From: Diadophis punctatus similis
Lineage: Eukaryota > Chordata > Lepidosauria > Squamata > Dipsadidae
DNA: 64,000 bases
Assembly: GCA_023053685.1 (NCBI GenBank)
Contig: JALIGW010000002.1
Location: forward strand, 169,488,430 to 169,552,429
Direction: 5' to 3'
The position numbers and the translations under genes are program-made. The notes beneath the pieces were generated by a model. That model saw only the letters and a program-made list of their open reading frames with translations, did not search any database and was not told the DNA's origin. This document shows, one piece after another, positions 1-11,812 of the stretch. Each line of letters starts with the position of its first letter. Within the stretch, counting starts at the first letter, position 1.

Positions 1-1773
1 ACTCTCTTTCTCTCACACATAGTATCTGGACTGAGCTGCCTTTTACTCTGGAATGCACCCCCTCCCTCCTGGGAATCCACTTCCTTACTTCCATCACAGG
101 CATGGTGAAGAAAGGTCAACTGTTATTATGTCAAATATGGCCACTGTGATGCCACACTGATGCTGAACGTCAATATTGAGGAGAAAAACCTTGCCAAAAC
201 AAAGAGGTTTCTATTTTTCTCTGTTACCTGTATCCACCTCACTACTTTACCTTTAAACAATTGTATTATATTCTGGCAGTACTGTTGCTTAAATGGATAA
301 CACTTTTCAAACTAAGCTGATATCTAGTCTGTTTTTACATTCAAGCTACACAGAATCATATAAAAGTCAGTACCTTTTTCAATTTGATGCTTGCAGATTG
401 AGACTGCTGCCACTTATTTTACTACGGAGCTTAATTATTGCCATTATACCGGTAAATATCCTAACTATTATCCAAACATTTAGGCTCATGAGACAGACTA
501 TTTTCCTTTAAAAGGTTTAGGCAAGATATTTGAGCAAGGCCTATGGTTTTTAAGGGGAAGTTACCATTTCTAAAGAAGCTAAGTAAATAATAAAATTCAA
601 AACCTTTTATGTTGTTTTTAATTTAAAAACAGTTGAATGCAAAGAAATAGCTTAATAGAACATTGATAAAAATGTCTTTCTAGTCAGTTGTGTGATTTTT
701 AATCTTTGTGAGAATATTTTGGAATAATCAAATGCTAGTAATATGCACCCTTTGATAGATTTCATGATTATTTTTTTTCAAATGAGGATTCCTCACCATA
801 TGAGTGAATATGAGTTCAACACCATATTTTTTATGTAGAATTTTTCATATAAAATTTCATACTTTTTTTTTCATATAGTGGTAATATTTTATGTGATACC
901 TAAAATATTCCTCATGATATTCCTCATGATATCAGGTAATTTTGCTTACAAAATTAGAAGAAAAAAGGATCCACAGGAATAATATATTTTCCAGAGAAGC
1001 AGTAATGTTAAGATTTCTGCTTACAAAATTGCCTTATGTCAGCCTAAGGCCTTCTTTAGTAGTTTAATTAGTTGGTTGTGTAATTAAATCTGTTAATGTT
1101 CAGTTGTCTTAGTACACAAACCCACTGTGCAGGGTAGGTGGCCTTAGTTAAAATTAAAGATTTCATTCACTCAAGCTATCTTTATGATACAGTTTTATTA
1201 TGATCTCATTGTCCACTATCCACAAAACATAATTAGAGGTGAAAAATACAGTTGAAGATGCCTAAAAAAATCAGAGACCTTGTGAATCTGGGCTTAGAGT
1301 TTGCAGCCTCTCTACATAGTTTTATATGGGTGCCATCATCTACATCTGGCTCAAAGTCATGAAGAGATGATGAGTCACAGTTTCTGGTGAAATGCTGCAT
1401 CTTTTAAAACAATATATTCTTTAGAAAGATGTGGAGGATTAAGAACAGTACTAAATTTTTAAAGTATTTTTTTTAAGTTGCATTCTTGTTGGGATCTGTC
1501 CATGATCCTGAAAGACCTATTTCTAACCAATCACGTATTGGGAATCTTTAATATTCCTGTTCAGACACAGGATGTTTTCTCATTCCAGGCCTCTCGGAAA
1601 TAAATTGGGAAAATCTGCTAAATGCAATTAGGTAATTCTAGTGCATGATAAGCCTGAGCATGCAAAATTTGACAAGCTTTCAACCTAAAATCTTTCCGTA
1701 TAGTCAAGCAATATGGAAACATGGCTGACATAAATTGTAAATTGGGAAGTCATGCCCTATAAGCTCTCCACAT
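1..1773. other. Unassigned AT-rich sequence
   Basis: No repeat family, RNA gene or exon is recognised here. Short open frames, such as one at 293-511, lack codon bias or motifs. A small direct repeat of CCTCATGATATT lies near 912-935. Non-coding intergenic or intronic DNA is the best reading. Confidence 0.5.
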
Positions 1774-2190
1774 ACAGGTAGTCCTTGATTTACAATCGGT
1801 TGCTTAGCAATTATTCAAAGTTATGACTGACCTTCCTAGGGCTACTTATGACTTAGATTTGAAGTTCCATCACCTTTCCCTCATCCCCACAATTACATAA
1901 TCCCATTTTGGGCACTTGGCAACCAGCCCATATTTATGGCCATTGACAGAATCCCATGGTCAAATGACAGTGATTTATAAGGGGTCCCCCCCCAAATTGG
2001 CACTTACTTTTGGTTTCCATCAAAAAATGCTCATGGCAGTCACTAGTTCTCTTAAATACTATGGTCTTCACTTAATGATCACCACAGAAAAGATTGTAAA
2101 ATGAGGTACAGTCACATGGTGACTTGCCTAACAATTGGTACAACTTACGATTCTAATATCAGGCTCAATTATGGTCATGGGTAAAGGACA
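1774..2190. mobile_element. Degenerate TIR DNA transposon remnant
   Basis: The left end reads ACAGGTAGTCCTTGATTTAC. The right end (2160-2190) is a decayed inverted match, with GGCTCAATTATGGTC just inside it. Internal phrases such as 'cacttggcaaccagccca' and 'cttaatgatcaccaca' match a TIR repeat that I remember as very common in squamates. There is no transposase frame, so this is a non-autonomous copy. The superfamily is uncertain and the boundaries are approximate. Confidence 0.5.
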
Positions 2191-2319
2191 ATTGAGAGAA
2201 TATAAGGTAATTATTTATCTGGAAATATAAATTGATAAAGCCTACCTACTGGAATTATTCCTGTCTCCTGCACACACCCTCTCTTGCTACAGTGAGATTT
2301 CCCAGTTTTTCTCCAACTA

Positions 2320-2320
2320 T

Positions 2321-2395
<75 letters not shown>

Positions 2396-2410
2396 TTATT
2401 TATTTATTTA

Positions 2411-2453
<43 letters not shown>

Positions 2454-2456
2454 TTA
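2320..2456. repeat. (TTTA)n microsatellite, LINE tail
   Basis: About 34 tetranucleotide units, with short TTA interruptions at 2396-2425. The tract abuts the 3' end of the minus-strand LINE, where its complement (AAAT)n would be the tail. It was probably seeded by the retrotransposon's 3' repeat and then expanded by slippage. Confidence 0.9.
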
Positions 2457-3105
2457 TGTCAAGTACGTGTTGGTAATATACATAGATATAACATTGTTTA
2501 TATACATAAGATGAGTACTGATAAGAGGGAACATTAGGACAGGGATGGTAGGCACGCTGGTGCACTTATGCACACCCCTTGCTGACCTCTTAGGAATCGG
2601 GTGAGGTCAGCAGTGGACAGTCTAAGGGTAAAGTTTTCAGGGTTTGGTGACAAAACCACAATGTCAGGTAGTGAGTTCCAGGCATTTACCACTCTGTTGC
2701 TAAAGTCGTATTTTCTACAGTCTAGTTTGGAGCGGTTCACTTTGAGTTTGTATCTGTTGTGTGCTCGTGTGTTGTTGTGGTTGAAGCTGAAGTAGTCATT
2801 GACAGGAAGGACGTTGTAGCAGATAATTTTATGAGCTATGCTTAGTTCGTGCCGAAGGCGACGTAGTTCTAAGCTTTCTAAGCCCAGGATTTCAAGTCTG
2901 GTTGTGTAAGGTATTCTGTTGCGAGTAGAGGAGTGGAGGACTCTTCTTGTAAAGTATCTCTGGACACTTTCTAATGTATTTATGTCCAATATGCGGTGTG
3001 GGTTCCAGACAGATGAGCTGTATTCAAGGATTGGTCTGGCGAATGTTTTGTATGCTCTGGTTAGTAGTGTGATATCAACCTGCGCGTGACATGCCAACCT
3101 TGACT
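2457..3105 (-). mobile_element. 5'-truncated LINE, CR1/L3-like, reverse transcriptase C-terminus
   Basis: A 187-codon minus-strand frame (3097-2534) encodes the post-catalytic C-terminus of a non-LTR reverse transcriptase. It holds phrases typical of the CR1/L2/Jockey group, such as YKTFARPILEYSSSVWNP and VVNAWNSLPD. The catalytic palm is missing, so this is a 5'-truncated insertion. Its 3' UTR runs to about 2460 and ends in the AAAT tract. A second copy lies at 11330-11812. Assignment to the L3 branch of CR1 is inference. The frame is still open, so the insertion is not very old. Confidence 0.75.
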
Positions 3106-4494
3106 GACAATATTGAGTATTTTTTTTTAATTTTAAAGGAATATTAAACTAATTATTAAAATGAAATGAACTGCACTTGTATGTTTTTCAACATAAAATG
3201 TCTAGTTGGATTAGGCTAAACTAGCAATATGGGGAAATTGCAAAAGACCCATTTGAAACGTTGTGTACTTTATATGGATCATAATGAAAATGACAGGACA
3301 TATAAATTGCCCAGGGTTTTGTTGAGATCCATCAGTAATTAAATTAGCTTTAGCACAATTTATTATGCAAGAATGTAATGCTGGCAGACTGATTTAGCAT
3401 AATATTAATTAGGATAAGGCTCATGAGAAAGTACTGCATATCCTTATTCCTTTTATCAAAAGAGGACTACCTGTGTTGCCATTGGTTGAGGAAAAGGGCA
3501 GAAGTCTATCTTAGGAAGAAGGTTGCTCCCTGAAACTGGAAAAAAAAACCAAGCACTATCAATCTGCTATGTCCCAGATGTCTACAAAATGCCACAGGTA
3601 GAAAATATATTTAAACCATTGATATACAGCTGAAGTGAATAAGTCATCCACAGACTAGAAATATGTATTTATTGCTAGTCTGGCTTTTAAATATCAGCTA
3701 GAAAGATTTACATATTTAATGCAAGGAGAACACTGATGAAATGGCATCTTAAACAGGGCAATCCAATCCAAAAACAGAATGCTTCAGAATTGGATACTCA
3801 AACTTTTGTTATCCAGCTTTATCCTCATAACCAAGTTTTACAAAAAAATAAATTAAAAGAAAAACAAATAAAAAACCCTGCGTTACCTGTCTTATCCATA
3901 GGGGCATCACATGGTTTTTCACCATTAATATACACTTTAAAGAATAGTGGAAAAGTCTTCAACACAACAATGCAAATTGTGGCGTTACCTCACAGAAGAA
4001 ATCAGGGAAGAGCAGGAACCAGGAGCAGCCCATCTCCGCTATTATTGAAATTGCTAAAATACCTTCATATTTATTCTCAACAAAGGCAGAAAGACAGATA
4101 GAATTGAAAAGACCATGGAAACGATTGTATAAGATTCACTTCCATCTTCCAATTCATTATTAATTGACTGACCCTAGAAAGCAATTCCATATGGTTCAAT
4201 AATATCCTCTCTCCTTCTTCTGGCTGTCACTCTGGCATTCACCATATACAGAAAAGCAAAGAAAATGCTACTTTATGAAAGTTGAGTCAGTTCTCATCAC
4301 ATCAAAAGAAATCCTATTTTGCATTGGAGGACCATAACCTCTTCTGAATCCTCTCACTTTTATTCATCTGAATCCTATGCGTATCTCTGATTTTCTCTCT
4401 GCCAGATGTCATTGCCTTACACTGAGACAGGCCTTTAGTCCACTCTCGTAGCAGTTTTCCAAAACTTTCCACAGAAGTTTTGTCCACCCGTTAT
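3106..4494. other. Unassigned AT-rich sequence
   Basis: No repeat or gene is recognised. The 121-codon frame at 3736-4101 has low-complexity, Lys/Gln/Asn-rich composition and no motif, so I do not call it a gene. Confidence 0.5.
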
Positions 4495-4567
4495 TAAAAA
4501 TGTAGAGGATTGAACCTGGGGTACTCTTGTTGCACACAGCATGCATTTTCCACTGAGCTACATCCCC
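4495..4567 (-). pseudogene. tRNA-like pseudogene or tRNA-derived SINE head (tRNA-Ala-like)
   Basis: Read on the minus strand it begins GGGGATGTAGCTCAGTGG (acceptor arm plus A box) and ends with AGGTTCAATCCTCT (T arm plus B box), followed by a 3' side that pairs imperfectly with the start. The overall layout resembles a tRNA-Ala gene. The anticodon arm does not form a proper five-pair stem and the acceptor mismatches, so it cannot be a working tRNA. No SINE body is recognised downstream. Confidence 0.6.
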
Positions 4568-5847
4568 ATAACTATAGTTTTATAATGACTATATACCCAA
4601 CAACTCTGTGGCAAAGTTCAAATGCAACATCTGAAGAATTCCCCTGGTAAATAGTTCAGAATCACGGAGTTTAAAAGGGCCACTGAGGGATGATATGGCA
4701 TATTATGTAAATGTTTGTTGTTTCTGAATTAGAAAATAATATGCACATCATTTAATGTTGGATTTCCTCTTTAAATTAATAATTACAACAAATAATTAAT
4801 GTGGAATGAGGTAAATAGGTTTGATTACTAAGAAAAACAACAAAATGAAACTATGGATTAAGCAAATTCTTGATCATAGGCTAACTCAAGCCAATAGGGT
4901 ATTCATATTACAAAAGTCTTTCTTAGTAATATAAATGATTTGCAACTACATTAGATTAGCACATAATTAGCTGGATCTGGAAGGAACATGACTAACTAGG
5001 TGAATGTAATAAAATTCAATATACTGGAACAGAGAAATATAGTCACTTCTATATGCAAAGTGATTATCTAAAATGTTAGGTAGATACTGAGAGACAGAAA
5101 GACCAAAATCCTCTGAGACAATTTGGAGAAGTGAAATGAACTATGTTTTTTGGGACAAGTGCCAGACAACATTATAGCTTTCTACAATTTCATTTAACAT
5201 TAATAAAATAAATGGAATACTTAAGTGAAAAACAACTTGAGATGTGTTTCAAACCCATTACAGTAGGATGTTTTCCTTAAATTATTATGCTGAATCTTTG
5301 CAAAACAACAGACATTACAGGTATCTTTGCCATAGGGTTGATATAAAATGAATAGTCATTAACTAAAAACGTGTTATACTTCCAAATGAATGAACAAAAG
5401 CAATTTCTGGACCCACAATCTATATGAAGATGATTAATACAAACTGAAATGGTGGAATTTTGTATTTGTTGGTTACCCAGAATTATTCTACAAATCATAA
5501 TTTATAACTTGATAATAACGCAGGCAGTTTATTTAATTTTAGGAGTCTGCCTTAGCAACTGAAACTGCATGCTTGGAAAATGTGGCAGAAGTTTTAAAAC
5601 TGTCATGCTCAATAATAACTTGGGTTATTATGTGGGCCCATGTAATGAGGAATTGCCTCTAAAATCTATTAAACACTACAGTTTGCCAGAATGCTTTAGC
5701 CAGATTAGAAATATAGAACAATTATTCAATCTTTGTCAATTTAGCGTCATTTTCTGGAGAGACATAGTAGGTTCATTTGTTGCAGCAACATACATAAACA
5801 CAAACAACACAAAAAACAACAACAACCTTGTGTCATCCAGGAGTTTG
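4568..5847. other. Unassigned AT-rich sequence
   Basis: No transposon, RNA or exon signal is seen. Short open frames at 5277-5498 and 5569-5934 have no recognisable domains; the second runs into the neighbouring SINE. Confidence 0.5.
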
Positions 5848-5996
5848 ATTTTGAGCAGCTCAAGGTTGACTCAGCCTTCCCAGGTCAGTAAAATGAGAAC
5901 CCAGATTGTTGGGGGCAATATGCTGACTCTATAAACCGCTTAGAGAGGGGCTGTAAAGCACTGTGAAGTGGTATATAAACCTGTGCTATTGCTATT
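5848..5996 (+). mobile_element. Sauria-type SINE, 5'-truncated
   Basis: The SINE body is present from 'gctcaaggttgactcagcc' through 'ttgttgggggcaatatgctg' to the 3' end 'gtatataaacctgtgctattgctatt'. The tRNA-derived head with the A and B boxes is missing. Other copies in this window show the full structure (for example 25905-26210). Confidence 0.8.
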
Positions 5997-7008
5997 TCCA
6001 TCTTTAAGATCCAAAATCTGCATAAAAGATTACGGCTTATTATTATTTTTCTGACACATTGACTAAGGGAAGTGTGAAAGGACAAACTAATATTTTATGG
6101 GAAATTAAATTCTCTTTGATAGTTAATAAATAGGTTAATTAAATTGACCTCCTTCTCACACACTCATATATTAACTCTATTATTTAATTTCGTTGGACGT
6201 GGATCTGTTGAATTTTTGTTAGGATAATTACCATGAGTAAGCAGAATTTTGGGAAAACATGTCTTGTACAGATAAAATGTTCATAATTTTATTAAGGGAA
6301 ACTCTATGAATGAACAAGTGAATGAAGATACCTCCACAAATATTGCCTGAATCCTAACCCTAACCCTAACCCTAACTAAAAACTGGGTGCAGGAACTCTG
6401 ACTTGTAAATTTATCATAATATTTAGGACAGAATAAAGTCATCACATCTAATGTTAAATAGAATGGATGGTTTTATTATTATATTTCAGTTTCTTGGGTT
6501 TTGAAGCATAAGTAGAAATTGGAACGAGCCTATTCTCAACCTGAGTTTTATATTATTGAATTTGCATATTTTTAATAACTGTGATATTTTATTAACTTAA
6601 TATAGTGGTTAAATGTGAAAAGGCTATCTATATTTGGTAGGCATATCAATCAAAAACTTGACAACCATAATATGGAAGCAAATAAATCAGGATTTTCTAT
6701 ATATCTTTGATAATCCTTTATTGTCATCTAGTAGTTGCCATTTGCAATTTTTGTCATTTTAATTTTTTTCTTTTTATGATGTTGTAATCCCTTTATTTAG
6801 GGTGTAAATTAATAAATACAAATATGACAAATACATAAAATTCTCTGACACAAAGATTATTCTCTCTCACACAGAACCTGAATAGATGGATCCTTCCAGA
6901 ATTGTATGGATCCTTTTTATTTTTACAGCTGAATCTACAGTATGATAATTGAGGCTAATTTCATGCAGCTGGTTGTGACATATAATTTAATTATGTTTTC
7001 AAGTAATT
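5997..7008. other. Unassigned AT-rich sequence with a telomere-like repeat
   Basis: Apart from the four-unit telomeric repeat at 6353-6376, no gene or repeat is recognised. The segment is very AT-rich. Confidence 0.5.
6353..6376. repeat. Interstitial telomeric repeat, 4 units of CCTAAC
   Basis: Four perfect consecutive hexamers of the vertebrate telomere repeat (C-rich strand) lie in unrelated AT-rich DNA. Short interstitial arrays of this kind are usually explained by telomerase-mediated filling of a double-strand break. Confidence 0.9.
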
Positions 7009-7365
7009 TCATAAATAACAGAATAACAGAGTTGGAAGGGACCTTGGAGGTCTTCTAGTCCAACCCCCTGCCTAGGCAGGAAACCCTACACCACTTCAGA
7101 CAAATGGTTATCCAACATCTTCTTAAAAACTTCCAGTGTTGGAGCATTCTGGAGGCAAGTTGTTCCACTGATTAATTGTTCTAACTGTCAGGAATTTTCT
7201 CCTTAGTTCTAAGTTGCTTCTCTCCTTGATTAGTTTCCACCCATTGCTTCTTGTCCTGCCCTCGGGTGCTTTGGAGAATAGCTTGACTCCCTCTTCTTTG
7301 TGGCAGCCCCTGAGATATTGGAACACTGCTATCATGTCTCCCCTGGTCCTTCTTTTCATTAAACT
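7009..7365 (-). mobile_element. CR1 LINE 3' fragment
   Basis: On the minus strand this encodes the CR1 C-terminus (KRRTRGDMIAVFQYLRG... TVRTINQWNNLPPE), then the family's short 3' UTR ending in 'ggttggactagaagacc' and an ATTCTGTTATTCTG-type terminus. It is 5'-truncated at about 7365, next to a CA-rich microsatellite. The long CR1 at 40657-42110 carries the same C-terminus. Confidence 0.9.
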
Positions 7366-7476
7366 ACACACACACACACGCACGCACGCACACATACATA
7401 CACACACAAACACACACATGTATGTATGTATGTATGTATGTATGTATGTATGTATGTATGTATGTATGTATGTATG
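7366..7476. repeat. (CA)n/(CATA)n compound microsatellite
   Basis: Interrupted CA repeats are followed by about 16 TATG/CATA units (7420-7476). The tract sits at the 5' truncation point of the CR1 fragment. Confidence 0.9.
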
Positions 7477-8825
7477 AATTCCTACTATCATCAAAAAGGG
7501 CTTTGGCAATAATTTTGCTTTGGAATTTATATTCTGCAATATATGTCTGAGAGCTAGTTTGGTGTAGTCATTAAAGAGTGGCATCTCTCTCTCTCTCTCT
7601 TCAGGAGTAAGTCCCATTACCTTCAGTGATTCTTTCTTCCAAGTAAATATGTTACACATTGCTGGTTTCTCAGACTTTATTGATTTATGTATTATTTTTA
7701 TTTATATACTGTGGCTTATATGGTGGTCCAATCCAACAGGACTTATCCAATCCAACAGAGCTTTTCAAGGATCAAAAGCAGAATCTATTCTTTTCTCCTT
7801 TCACGTCATGCTGAAAGATTGGCTAACAACAGGATTAAAAAATAAATAAAGTAGAAGCTGAGAAAATAGAGGCTTAGAGACACTGGATAGGTCCATTATG
7901 CAACAAGGAAAATAGGCATTTATCAGCACTTCCCCTATAAATGGATAGCTGAAGGCAATCAAATCTGTTTTCAAAATTTTTATTCAACTCTGGACAAGCA
8001 ATCCTTCGGACTATTGCTGAAGGTAGTTTTCTTATTTTCTATATCAGCTTTTTCCATTAAAGTTTCATAAAAAGATAAATTTTAAAGGGCTTGGCTAAAG
8101 AATAGCTCAGAGGTGACGCCTTTGTATTAAAAGATTTTGTCTTAAAATAGTTTGGTAGTAAACACATTTTGAAAACAAATTTGCAACACATTTTCAAAAC
8201 AAATTTCTTTTCCCCTTTTCCTTTTCTTCCAGTGCTTTCTAACGTAGCTCTAATGTAATTTATTCTGTATCTTCCCTTACACTGACAGCTTATTTCAGAA
8301 AAGTGGAGGACAATTGTATTGGCCAAAAAACACAATAACAAATTCAATTACAAATTTCTATGTAACTAATTTTGTCAAAAACGTAAGCTTTTGTGAATTG
8401 TAAAATTCTTCTTGCTGGCTGAGACATTCAGTATTTTCTAATAATAACGGCAATAATTCACAATTAAGCAATCAGATGTTGCCCATGCATATAGAAAAAC
8501 AAGAATCGTATGGAGATGAAAAAAAAGGAAGAGCAGATGGCATGAAGCAGGAAGAAAGAGGGCCTACAGAAACACTATAGAAAATGAGACACAAGATGGG
8601 AAGGTTTGAAAATGTCAGTAGAAGTACAAAGGAAGAGCTGAAGCATAATGGGGAGAACCTAAGAAAAACTGGCCAGAAAGGAAAGGCTTATGGAGGTGGA
8701 GCAGCCTTGAAAAGAGACGGGGCTTCAAACTTCAGGGGGGGGGGGGAATTAAAAGAACCTGCCGCAGCGCAAATCAAGAAATCTTGAAAAGGAAAAGGGA
8801 AAAAGTGGTGAAGACAACAGCATCT
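7477..8825. other. Mostly unassigned; possible SINE scrap
   Basis: 'gagagctagtttggtgtagt' at 7551-7570 resembles the tRNA-derived head of an older squamate SINE, but no body follows. A short CT run lies at 7583-7602 and a G homopolymer near 8738. Nothing else is recognised. Confidence 0.4.
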
Positions 8826-9152
8826 TGTTAAGGAGAATAAATCTCCATAGAGGCGATGTTTGATCTTTCTCTCGGAACTCATACATTTAGAAATAAAGCC
8901 GAAGTTAAAAGTCTAATAGAAAATATTTATTTTGGTACAAAAACAATAAATTCTGAATAATTACATTCTTGCTAATTAAATGCGACCGCTCCCAGTCAGA
9001 GCCAAACCACAAGAATAATGAAGAATCAGGAATGCACACATGCGCATAAGATCACATCACGTGTCCTGCTTGTAATGGAATGTACCATAATATTAGAATA
9101 GGGATGCATCACCCTGCATAGACATACAACTGACAATATTCACTACGTGACA
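8826..9152 (-). mobile_element. Solo LTR of an endogenous retrovirus-like element, copy 1
   Basis: On the minus strand the unit starts TGTCACGTAGTG and ends CTCCTTAACA, so it has the TG...CA termini of an LTR. A perfect 5-bp target duplication, CATCT, flanks it (8821-8825 and 9153-9157). An AATAAA signal lies in the expected orientation about two thirds of the way along. A second copy is at 57935-58263. There is no internal viral sequence, which fits LTR-LTR recombination. Confidence 0.8.
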
Positions 9153-9157
9153 CATCT

Positions 9158-11055
9158 ATTAGCCTGTTCTGAGGAAGAAAAGAAGGAAAAATTGTTAAAT
9201 TGTAATTGTGATTGGTCTTAGCCGGTGAAGAAATGGGACAGCCAGGAAGGCAGTGGCAACATCAGCAAACACAGTTCCTTGTATTCCCCTCAATGCCAGC
9301 CCTTCTCTTCTATGTAAAAGCAGACCACTGTGTCAGTGCGTCTGGAGATGCCAAATGTAGGCGGATTTCTTCCTACACAACCAGAGCTAGTAATTGTGCC
9401 CATCCTTCACATCAGTTACAATGGAGGGTTTATTCTGCAATTATCACAATGTTCTTGAGGATTTATTTTGATTTTACCAAACTGAGTGGCTAGAAACTCC
9501 CTGCTGCTCTTAATTTTGAAAATCTACATTCACTGGCCAGAAATAACAGGGCAGGATTGTTTCGCTTGTCAAAACAATATCGTTTTCCCATGTGGCATGC
9601 TGCTGAATTTTTAAAGTGCTGTATCTTGCCCAGATTTTAAGCAATCTATTTCCAATTTTGGACACTTCTGAGAGTAATCCTCTACATCATTTTAGATCAA
9701 ATTCAAAAGTATAATTTTAACTTTCTGAACAACGGAATATGTCTTTTCTAAAAGAAAAAAATGTTATGATATATGCATATCATGTTTTTAAAGACTGCAT
9801 ATGCTACAGTCTGGGACATATGTCCAGGAGGGGAGGGAGTTTGTTTAATCTGGAATAATATGCAACATTCTGGATGGCTGTCCAGCTGCTCTCCCATTGG
9901 GATACAATGAGACACTTTTCTGGAATTTTCTTCTGAATTTCCCCAGCCTGATCTGGCAGATTTTGTTGTTTTAAATCTAATCTTTCCTCTGTTGGCTTCT
10001 CTTCTCCTATTCACTCCTGTTTTTGGAGAGCCAACCTGCTGGCAGAAAGACGGATGGGCAGGCAGAATTTCATGCCTCTTTATATAATTCTGCTCTGTTG
10101 GAATACAAAGAATAAAAATGATAAAACATCATTTATAACCATGAAAGAAAGGTGGATAAGGATATGGTTGTTGTCTCTAGAACAATTTAAACCATATTTA
10201 CTCCCAACATTTCCAGCTGACTCTAGGATATAATAGTGACAGCCGAAAAGAGTTTTGGGAGACAAATTTCTGCCCTTGTTTTTCAGTATAGGAAGGTTGC
10301 ATAAGGTAGCGGTGAGGACAGATTTGTAGTGCATCAAGCAACCACGTATTTGCTTAATTGATGGTTTTTCTGAGAAGAACAGGCTGTTGAGTCAGCAGGG
10401 GTGACCTACTTCCTGGACAATTGTACTGCAATATCCCATATATCTCCCCTCTCCTAGACCTGAAAGGTCATACAGTCATGCCTTTCCCATCCTTTGATTG
10501 TCAGACTACAGGAGTTGGCAGCTTCACTGAGCACTGGCTCCTGCTGCTTATAATGAATGAGAGAGGCTGAAGGAAAATTCCCACAGCGAGGTCAGGAATA
10601 AGAGAAAGACATACAAAGTAAGTAGTTGAGTAATTTCAAGTCCTACGGAGGGGGGAACCCCCCCAAAAACAACAACAACAGGGAAGAAGCAATTTAACAA
10701 TCTTTACATGTACAAGAGAGCTGATTTCCCCCACTGTAAAGATATGCATTAAGACTTGTTCCTGGCACTACAGTATATGCATATTTTAGCACTCATTTCA
10801 TTGGGAGTAAATCCTTTTTCAGTAGTTGACATGAACCTGAGTCAGTCTAGATTTTAAATGTGTAAAGCATGAAAACGCATGTTTCCTTAAAAAATAAAAA
10901 TAAAGCAGTGGAAGTAATACTTTATTATTTAAATCAATCAGTGCATATAAAAGACAGAATAAGAATCTTATTAGGGAAGTGTACATACTGTATTCCTTTA
11001 TACATGAAAGAGCAGGTGGAAGGTTGTAGGTTCATGAAGGCACCTGGTCTCATCT
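9158..11055. other. Unassigned sequence
   Basis: No family is recognised in this 1.9-kb stretch. Open frames at 9212-9493, 9748-10014 and 10080-10337 show no domains. Confidence 0.5.
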
Positions 11056-11088
11056 TTCTACTCTTTCTACTCTTTCTACTCTTTCTAC

Positions 11089-11168
<80 letters not shown>

Positions 11169-11241
11169 TTCCTTCCTTCCTTCCTTCCTTCCTTCCTTCC
11201 TTCCTTCCTTCCTTCCTTCCTTCCTTCCTTCCTTCCTTCCC
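11056..11241. repeat. (CTTT)n(CCTT)n compound microsatellite
   Basis: A few CTACTCTTT-type units lead into about 20 CTTT units (11090-11169) and about 18 CCTT units (11170-11240), a pure pyrimidine strand. The apparent proteins on both strands are artefacts of the repeat. Confidence 0.95.
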
Positions 11242-11329
11242 CTTCTCATGGATTCTGTTTGCAGAGAGGAAGCTTTGTAGAAATGGTCAGGTATGGATGG
11301 AAATGATACAAGCATTTATGCATGCCTTC

Positions 11330-11812
11330 AATTTATTTATTTATTTATTTTTATTTATTTATTTATTTGTCAAACATGTATAGTAGTAATTTGTATAAAC
11401 ATAAGTAAAAAGTAACGATAAAAGAGGACAACTGGACAGTAGGACAGGGACGGTAGGCACGCTGGTGCGCTTATGCACGCCCCTTACAGACCTCTTAGAA
11501 ACGAGGAGAGGTCGACTGTAGACAGTCTAAGGTTAAAGTTTTTGGGGTTTGGGGAAGAAACCACAGAGTCAGGTAGTAAATTCCAGGCATTGATCACTCT
11601 GTTGCTGAAGTCGTATTTTCCGCAGTCAAGTTTGGAGCGCTTTACATTTAGTTTGAATCTATTACGTGCTCGTGTATTGTTACGGTTGAAGCTGAAGTAG
11701 TCATTAACAGGAAGGACATTTTGGTATATGATTTTATGAACTACATTTAGATCAGATCGGAGGCGACGTAGTTGTAAATTGTCTAATCCCAGTATTAATC
11801 CCAGTATTAAGT
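11330..11812 (-). mobile_element. CR1/L3-like LINE 3' end with ATTT tail, copy 2
   Basis: Closely similar to 2457-3105: the same C-terminal coding stretch on the minus strand and the same 3' UTR words ('gacagggacggtaggcacgc', 'ctggtgcgcttatgcacgcc'). It ends in an (ATTT)n tract at 11330-11369. It is more strongly 5'-truncated than copy 1 and the frame is broken. A short duplication of 'aatcccagtatt' lies at its 5' edge near 11785-11808. Confidence 0.75.

Noticed and set aside
2232..2537. 101-codon frame of repeated LFIY residues
   Set aside because: Pure translation of the TTTA microsatellite.
3736..4101. 121-codon frame as a possible gene
   Set aside because: No domain, no splice or promoter context, biased composition in AT-rich DNA.
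10869..11315. Long Leu/Phe/Ser-rich and Lys/Glu/Arg-rich frames on both strands
   Set aside because: Translations of the CTTT/CCTT tract.
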